NCBI GenBank assembly: GCA_009193035.1
Contig: SWDT01000013.1
Span: forward strand, 186,001 to 250,000
Length of the DNA stretch: 64,000 nt
Direction: 5' to 3'
DNA from: Halicephalobus mephisto
Taxonomy: Eukaryota > Nematoda > Chromadorea > Rhabditida > Panagrolaimidae
Shown here: positions 58,540 through 64,000 of the stretch, in pieces
Layout: every line of letters begins with the position of its first letter
Position numbering within the stretch: the stretch's first letter is position 1
Notes under the pieces: model-generated
Databases searched by the model: none
What the model was told of the DNA's origin: nothing
The model's input: only the letters and a program-made list of their open reading frames with translations
Program-made: the position numbers and the translations under genes

Positions 58540-59350
58540 ATGTTATTCCGGTTATTTTTCACCTATTACTGTATTGTCAGTGTTGCGGTTTGTCGAGTGA
58601 GTAATTTAAGTACATAATTATTTCGTTAATAATGAAATTCAGAATGGAATATTGGAATTGTTGAATCCGAAAAATATTGCTGATCTAACTCAAAGGGCCA
58701 TGGAACTCGGAGTTCGGACGATTAAGGATAATCAGGAAGCCAACAAGAATCTTAATCCCGCAACGACGAGATCTCAAGGAGGACCCGAAGCTGGATCGGA
58801 TTTGCCAAGGGAGTTCAGCAACGATCTGTTGAGAATTCTGTCCGGATTTCAAAGATCCAATGCGGAAGGCGCCTCTTCTGTCGGCGTAGTGTCCTCTTCC
58901 TCCGCTCCCAAGAATTCCGAAAAACCCGATTCTTCTGGTGAGTGTTTTTTAAGTTTACTTCATATATGAAAATCCCTAGGCTGTCATCCGTTTGTCCACG
59001 GATTTATGAAAATCGCTTACGAAAACTGTGTCCAACTCGCGGACCAAAAAACAGCGAATGCTTGGAGTAAAGAAGTCAAATCCTTCGTCAACGGGAGAGG
59101 ACTTGATTTATCCAAAGCCAGCAAGGAAACCTGTAAAATAATGACCGAAAAAAAGCAATGTGACGACTTGAGAAAAGCAGTTTCCAATTGCGACGTTCTG
59201 AACGCCGTCCAGATTGCCATGAACATGCAGACCGAAATCGACAAATGCAACGAATTAATTGATGAAAATCCAGGTTCTCTGATCGGAGGAATGAGTGAAT
59301 TGATCAACGGAGAAGCTGCCAAAGAATTCCTCAACGACTTGTTCGGGTAA
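58540..59350 (+). CDS. Unrecognised secreted protein with six-cysteine C-terminal domain, 240 residues
   Basis: Three exons (58540-58596, 58643-58937, 58980-59350). Exon 1 is a signal peptide, MLFRLFFTYYCIVSVAVCR. The middle (about 20-118) is Asn/Ser-rich and probably disordered, ending in VVSSSSAPKNSEKPDSSG. The C-terminal 120 residues form a helical domain with six cysteines (GCHPF, YENC, KETC, KKQC, VSNC, IDKC), suggesting three disulphides. A hydrophobic Met/Ala helix (AVQIAMNMQTEIDK) precedes the last cysteine. I do not recognise the family; a nematode-specific secreted protein is likely. The ppt-1 gene starts 252 bp downstream on the same strand, so the two might be co-transcribed. The start region is divergent from MSH-5, 324 bp away. 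Confidence 0.82.
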
Positions 59351-59601
59351 TTAATTTTTCCTTTAACAATGTCTCTTGCTGTTTAGGAAGCTTAATCAGT
59401 GCATGTTGTGCTCTTGAACCTGTCAATTTGGTATTGTTTATAAATTTAGGTATTTGGCCAAGGTTAATGGAAGATTGATCTCCTCCAAAGGCCAAAAAAC
59501 AGACAGCTGTTTCTTTCTCGATTTTTGGTCTAGGTCATTTGTTATTGATTCAGTTAGCAAGACCCATTTTCTTCCATCAAGTTTACAAACATTATTTCGA
59601 A

Positions 59602-61129
59602 ATGAAGATTTTATTAATCTTTATCTTCATCTACTTGTCCTCGAATGTGGAAAAAGCCGACTTCTCTCCCGTCGTCGGGGACTTGGATGTCGTCCAAAAC
59701 GACGGAACTTCCCCTGTCCCCATTGTCCTCTGGCACGGAATGGGCAAGTTGTTTTTTCCAATTAAATTTCCACTTTTGTAATTTAGGAGACTCTTGTTGT
59801 AATCCCCTGAGTATGGGAAGAGTCAAAAAACTCCTAAAATCCGTCATCCCCGGGGTCTACGTCAACTCCCTCATGCTGGGCGGAGGAATCATTTCTGTAA
59901 GTTTTTATTCGTTAATTACAAACAGGGACTTAGTTTCAACAAACCACATGTACTAATTACGATATTTTAAATATTCATTAACAGTTTCATGTACAACTCT
60001 TAGTTTTAAATTATGGACAAGATTTTTTACAACTTATACCCGAAACCAGAGGTTTCTAGATATATAGAAGGACACAACTCGAAAACATTGATTTCGAAAT
60101 ATGGAAGATTACGCAATAGCTACCATGTGAAAACAAAATTTTTAGGCCATCTTAGTTCCTAAAATTTCGTGCTAAAACAGTTCCGTAAAAAAGTTCATAT
60201 ATGATTTCTATAATATATGATTGGTTATGAAATAACTACCACTCAAACCTGAAATTGTTAACTTTCGGTTACTCAAAATTCGTGTTGGAACAGCTTTGTT
60301 AATTTCACGTAGCGTTTTTAATAATGATTTTAATTCTCCTCTTCCAGGACATGGAACACGGATATCTAGGAAACATGAACAACCTTGTAGCTGAGGCTTG
60401 TGCCATCATCCGTTATGATCCCAATCTGAAAAACGGATATCACGCAGTAGGATTCAGTCAAGGCGGACTTTTTCTGTAAGTTTTCTCACCATTCATCCCG
60501 ATATCCCTTTGCAGTCGAGCAGTAGCCGAACGTTGTCCCGTTCCTCGAATGTTGAACCTCGTCTCAATCGGAGGTCCTCAACAAGGAATCTTCGGTTTTC
60601 CCTACTGTCCAGGAGATACCGCCATCTGCAACTGGGTTCGATACATGCTGGACCTAGGGGCTTATACCAAGTACGTCCAAACAAGAATTGTCCAAGCCCA
60701 ATACTGGCACGATCCTTATCAAAAAGACGACTACAAAGACAAAAACATTTTTCTCGCAGACATCAACAACGAAAAAACCCAAAACGATAAATACAAAAAT
60801 AATTTACTAAAACTCAAAAAACTTGTCTTAGTAAAATTCACCAAAGACAACATGGTAGTTCCTAAGGAATCTGAAGTAAGTTTTTTATCTACAACCAAAA
60901 CAAAAAAATTACTTTCCAGTGGTTCGGCTATTATCCAGATAACAATGCCAGTTACGTCCTCGACATCAAACAGACCAGTCTTTACAAGGATGACAGAATT
61001 GGCCTAAAAACCCTCAAAGAATCAAACCGACTCAAATTCATCGCTGTCGACGGAGATCACCTTCAAATTCCTCATGATGTCTTCGTTAACGATATCATCA
61101 AACCTTATCTTGCTTCGAATGACAATTAA
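59602..61129 (+). CDS. ppt-1: Palmitoyl-protein thioesterase 1
   Basis: Five exons (59602-59743, 59787-59896, 60348-60475, 60515-60875, 60920-61129) give 316 residues (human PPT1 306). A signal peptide starts at the chosen ATG ([19 protein letters not shown]). The lipase-like core starts [19 protein letters not shown]; the triad is Ser121 in GFSQGG, Asp238 in KFTKDNMVV and His294 in DGDHLQ. Also conserved: [20 protein letters not shown] and ESEWFGYY. The enzyme removes fatty acyl groups from cysteines of proteins in the lysosome; loss in people causes infantile neuronal ceroid lipofuscinosis. Intron 1 uses a GC donor (ATGG|GCAAGT), the only choice that keeps the family sequence HGMGDSCC. Intron 2 (59897-60347) is mostly a dispersed repeat. 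The gene is convergent with RPT2, 70 bp between stops. Confidence 0.96.
59970..60305. repeat. Dispersed intronic repeat, copy 2 (empty site)
   Basis: It is the reverse complement of the repeat at 49530-50055 without the 173-bp insertion. It occupies most of ppt-1 intron 2. The site corresponding to the insertion lies near 60060 and reads (minus strand) TTCTATATATCTAGAAACC. The strong similarity over 330 bp implies a fairly recent shared origin. Confidence 0.85.
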
Positions 61130-61199
61130 AGGACCTTTTCATTGTTCCTCATTCAATTTCATAAATTAGTCAAAGAATATTTCACATTACAGACCCAAA

Positions 61200-62677
61200 T
61201 TACAAGTACAAAGCTTCAGGAGCATTATCTTTCTTACGGTAAAGAACGTTTTCCTTGGCTTTCCGGAAATCTTCCATTGTCACGCGCATTCGGCGTTCAC
61301 GAAGAGCGAGTAAACCAGCTTCTGTGCACATGGCCTTGATGTCAGCACCAGAAAGATCATCCTTGGCTTCAATGAACTCATCAAGAACAACGTCCGGGGC
61401 GAGTTGCATACGAGAGGTGTGGATGCCGAAGATACGACGCTTGGTCTTCTCATCAGGCAATGGGAATTCGATCTTACGGTCAATACGTCCTGGACGGATG
61501 AGGGCAGGATCCAGAGACTCAATTCTATTTGTTGCCATGAGAACTTTGACGTCTCCACGAGAATCAAATCCATCAAGTTGATTGAGGAGTTCTAACATAG
61601 TACGTTGAATTTCACGCTCACCACCAGAGTTGGAGTCATAACGCTTCGTACCAACAGCATCAATTTCGTCAATGAAAACAATTGAGGGAGCATGTTCTTC
61701 GGCGACACGGAAAAGTTCTCTCACCATCTTCGGGCCATCACCGAGATACTTCTGAATAAGCTCAGAACCAACAACACGTAGGAAAGTAGCACTTGTTTGG
61801 TTAGCGACGGCTTTGGCCAGTAAGGTCTTGCCGGTTCCAGGAGGGCCGTACAAAATCACACCTTTTGGTGGTTTGATTCCCATTTCTTCGTAATATTCAG
61901 GATGAGTCAACGGCAACTCCACGGCTTCTTTGATTTCTTGGATTTGAGCGTCCAATCCACCCACATCGGCATATGTTTCTTGAGGAGCCTTTTCAAGTTT
62001 CATGACTGAAACCATGGGGTCCGTGTCATCCGCAAGCACTCCAACAACGGCGTGATTTTTCTGGTTAAGTAAAACTGCACATCCAGGTTCCAACTGTTCT
62101 TTATCGACAAAGGACATGATGCTGACGTAGTGTTCAGATCCAACGTTCTGAAATTGAGGAAATTCATAAACAACCACGGGAAAATTAAACCCAAACTCAC
62201 AGTAGACACAATGGCGTGCTGATCGTCGATGATTTCCTCTAGAGAACCAACCGCCATAGGGTTGCCACGAATGTCATCAACCTTGGAGCGCTCTTCTTCT
62301 TGACGTTCTTCTTGTGGCTTCAATCTCTCCTGGTTTTTGATGAATTCCTCTTCCATGAGTAAATAATCCTTGATCCGTTCATACTTGAGCAACTTCAGTC
62401 TACAACGAGTATGAGGAGTCACTGAAAAGCAAATTTACATGAAGTGAGGAAGGTTAAAGTATTTACCTGATGGAAGTTTGCTGGCGGTGTCCGGTCCGCG
62501 TCCGCCCTTCTTGCGTTTTCCTATACGAGTAGGGATCGGGGCCTCGTACTTCTTCTTCTTCTCCTAAAAGCGAGTTTTGCATAGATATTAAGCGGAAAAT
62601 AAACCGACTTTATCGCCATCTCCGCCACCGTTGTTGTCACCTCTACGGTTCCCACCAAGTGATTGATTCTGACCCAT
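61200..62677 (-). CDS. rpt-2: 26S proteasome regulatory subunit 4 (RPT2/PSMC1), AAA ATPase
   Basis: Four exons (62609-62677, 62467-62563, 62201-62421, 61200-62147) give 444 residues (human PSMC1 440). The start MGQNQSLGG keeps Gly2, the N-myristoylation site of this subunit. A coiled-coil region follows (about 60-95), then the OB domain and the AAA module: Walker A GPPGTGKT (about 230-237), Walker B IVFIDEID (about 285-292), [20 protein letters not shown]. The C terminus ALYL is the HbYX-type motif that opens the 20S gate. RPT2 is one of six ATPases in the 19S base that unfold substrates. Codon use is less AT-rich than in neighbours, as expected for a highly expressed gene. A TCTTCAG acceptor lies 2 nt before the ATG. 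Confidence 0.98.
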
Positions 62678-63102
62678 CTCTGAAGAGTTAAATATTATAT
62701 TATCTTGTTGAATAGTCGAAAACGAAGGATATTAACGTGAATTAAAAACGAAATAAAGAAAACAGTAAGAGAAAAAACGAAATGAAGAGAGACTTCGAGT
62801 TGTCATCGTTTTCGGAAGACAGAGGAACGGCCTGGCGCGTGATCACATTTCGCCAAGGATAGGGAAACGGAGAGTGAAATTTAAATTTCTCCGTCCTAAT
62901 CGTTTTCATCGATATTTCTCCATTTTCCACTTCCTTCAATCTTAATTAATTTAGGCTGAAAACATTCTAGAACAACAGACAATGATTATCAATAAAAATA
63001 ATGGTATTTTTGAGATTTTTAAAATTAAAAAAATTACGAAATATGTGTCGTTTTTTACTTTTTTTATTTCACATAAAATATTTTAAATTTAATTATTAAT
63101 GA

Positions 63103-63648
63103 TTAAACTTGGATATTTTCCCCATTCCAAGAAACATTGCCTCCGGTGATGTGACTTAAAAGACCGACAATGTTGGCGGCGAATTCGACGATGACGTCAC
63201 GTCTGGTCGTGTTCTGACTCAATATATAAGTGATTTCCAAGTTTCCTGCATGGTTTTCGATAACTTTCCTCACATCCAACAGAAAAAACATCGGATTTTT
63301 GATTTTTGGCAGATTTTTTGAGTTGGATTCCGATGGTCTTTATGTTGGATTCGTTTCGGCCAGATTGAAGAGCATCATGGTCGAAACTATGACGGAAACT
63401 ATGACGGAAACTTCTGGCGGTCGACGTTTACGAAATGAGGTCGGATTTGATCCAGAAGTTCGGCCTGAGTCAGCTGTCCCGGACGGCGCAAGAGTACATT
63501 TCTAAAATCTCCCTTAGAGCAAAAATAACATTGAACACTTTCCCGAAGCCATATCCAAGAAGATAAATACGGCAAAAAATTTGATGAAAATTATTTCTTT
63601 GATTGTGGATATTCCGGATTTTCGGGATTTTCTTTTATTCTGATCCAT
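63103..63648 (-). CDS. Predicted small secreted or membrane protein, 144 residues
   Basis: Three phase-consistent exons (63539-63648, 63412-63501, 63103-63337). The start MDQNKRKSRKSGIS is basic and is followed by a hydrophobic segment (about residues 19-33, IIFIKFFAVFIFLDM), giving a signal anchor or internal signal peptide. The rest includes LLRRPGQLTQAELLDQIRPH, MFFLLDVRKVIENHAGNLEI, RRDVIVEFAANIVGLLSHIT and the end GGNVSWNGENIQV. The last exon is convincing; the donor of exon 1 (GTGTTC) and the acceptor of exon 3 (CATAAAG) are weak, so the upstream part is less sure. The second intron contains a short tandem repeat (TATGACGGAAAC, 2-3 copies). I do not recognise the family. Confidence 0.5.
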
Positions 63649-64000
63649 CTCATTTACATTTTTAAAAAACCATCGAAAATTAAATAAATCTTTCTCCAAA
63701 CAACTGTAATTTTATTAATTAATGTATAAAAACTAATATTATTTTTGAAAAATTAATAAAAATTAAATTTTAAATAAAAAATTAAATCAAAGACGGGTCA
63801 GTCAGTTTTTCCGTTCAAAGGACTAACAAAAGAATGAAATCAAAGGCGGCCCGGTCAGTTTTCCGTTCAAGATCTGCATGCTGCTCTTTGATTTTTTTGA
63901 TAAAGGATGTATCTTCTTGTGGTTCTGGTTTAGCTTATTTATTATTTAATTTATATTTTATATTTTACGAAATTAATCCAAATGGCTGCAAAACAGTGAG
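63649..64000. other. Right-edge non-coding stretch
   Basis: AT-rich sequence with a short direct repeat: GGTCAGTCAGTTTTTCCGTT near 63797 and CCGGTCAGTTTTCCGTTCAA near 63850. No gene seen before the window ends. Confidence 0.5.

Noticed and set aside
61255..61581. 108-codon plus-strand frame opposite RPT2
   Set aside because: Antisense shadow of the conserved AAA ATPase exon.

Overview
This is a 64 kb piece of an AT-rich animal genome, almost certainly a nematode. The reasons are the very short introns (most 42-60 nt, GTAAGT-like donors, TTTTCAG or TTTTAG acceptors), acceptor-like TTTTAG/TTTCAG sites just upstream of many start codons (the pattern left by spliced-leader trans-splicing), and the gene families present: an OSM-9/OCR-type TRPV channel, a TTLL-15-like protein, a CEL-1-type capping enzyme and MSH-5. 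No bacterial, viral or organellar DNA is evident. Gene models were assembled by hand by joining open frames across splice sites with consistent phase; no alignment or search was run, so homology calls rest on recognised motifs and remembered family architecture.

Left part (1-24 kb) is gene-poor and repeat-rich. It holds a CAP-domain gene with a long N-terminal extension (minus, 2478-5308), TMEM161 (plus, 10567-12096), the WD-repeat protein EIPR1 (plus, 12407-13572), an unknown 74-residue gene (minus, 13709-14169), a 52-residue single-span membrane protein (plus, 20325-20532) and a TRPV channel (minus, 20686-24502). Clusters of a short inverted repeat (GGATAGTGTC ... GACACTATCC) are scattered through this part, including two TRPV introns, and I did not see them right of about 24.1 kb.

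Middle part: a nicotinic-receptor-like ligand-gated channel (minus, 24762-27673); a 4 kb gene desert with a tRNA-derived SINE-like element and tandem repeats; then five closely spaced minus-strand genes: a mitochondrial dicarboxylate carrier, TFIIB, two unrecognised proteins (one F-box-like) and a PP2C phosphatase. Divergent from these run, on the plus strand, the mRNA capping enzyme (39513-41972) and a TTLL family protein (42266-44544).

Right part is gene-dense: a small GAPR-1-like CAP protein and a ubiquitin C-terminal hydrolase (minus), the splicing factor ISY1 (plus), a membrane-bound ENPP ectoenzyme (minus, 47399-52656), a class I phosphatidylinositol transfer protein (plus), MSH-5 (minus, 54601-58216), an unknown secreted cysteine-bearing protein and palmitoyl-protein thioesterase 1 (plus), proteasome subunit RPT2 (minus, 61200-62677) and a small predicted secreted or membrane protein (minus, 63103-63648).

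Most genes are ordinary cellular functions (transcription, capping, splicing, proteasome, deubiquitination, lysosome, lipid transfer, meiotic recombination, sensory channels); I see no single co-functional locus and no convincing undescribed system. The most useful leads are: a pogo-like miniature transposon nested in a dispersed intronic repeat whose second copy in the ppt-1 intron is an exact empty site; the high-copy short inverted repeat limited to the left part; the SINE-like element; a UCH enzyme with Asn at the catalytic Asp position; a receptor with a 15-residue Cys-loop; and several unrecognised small genes.
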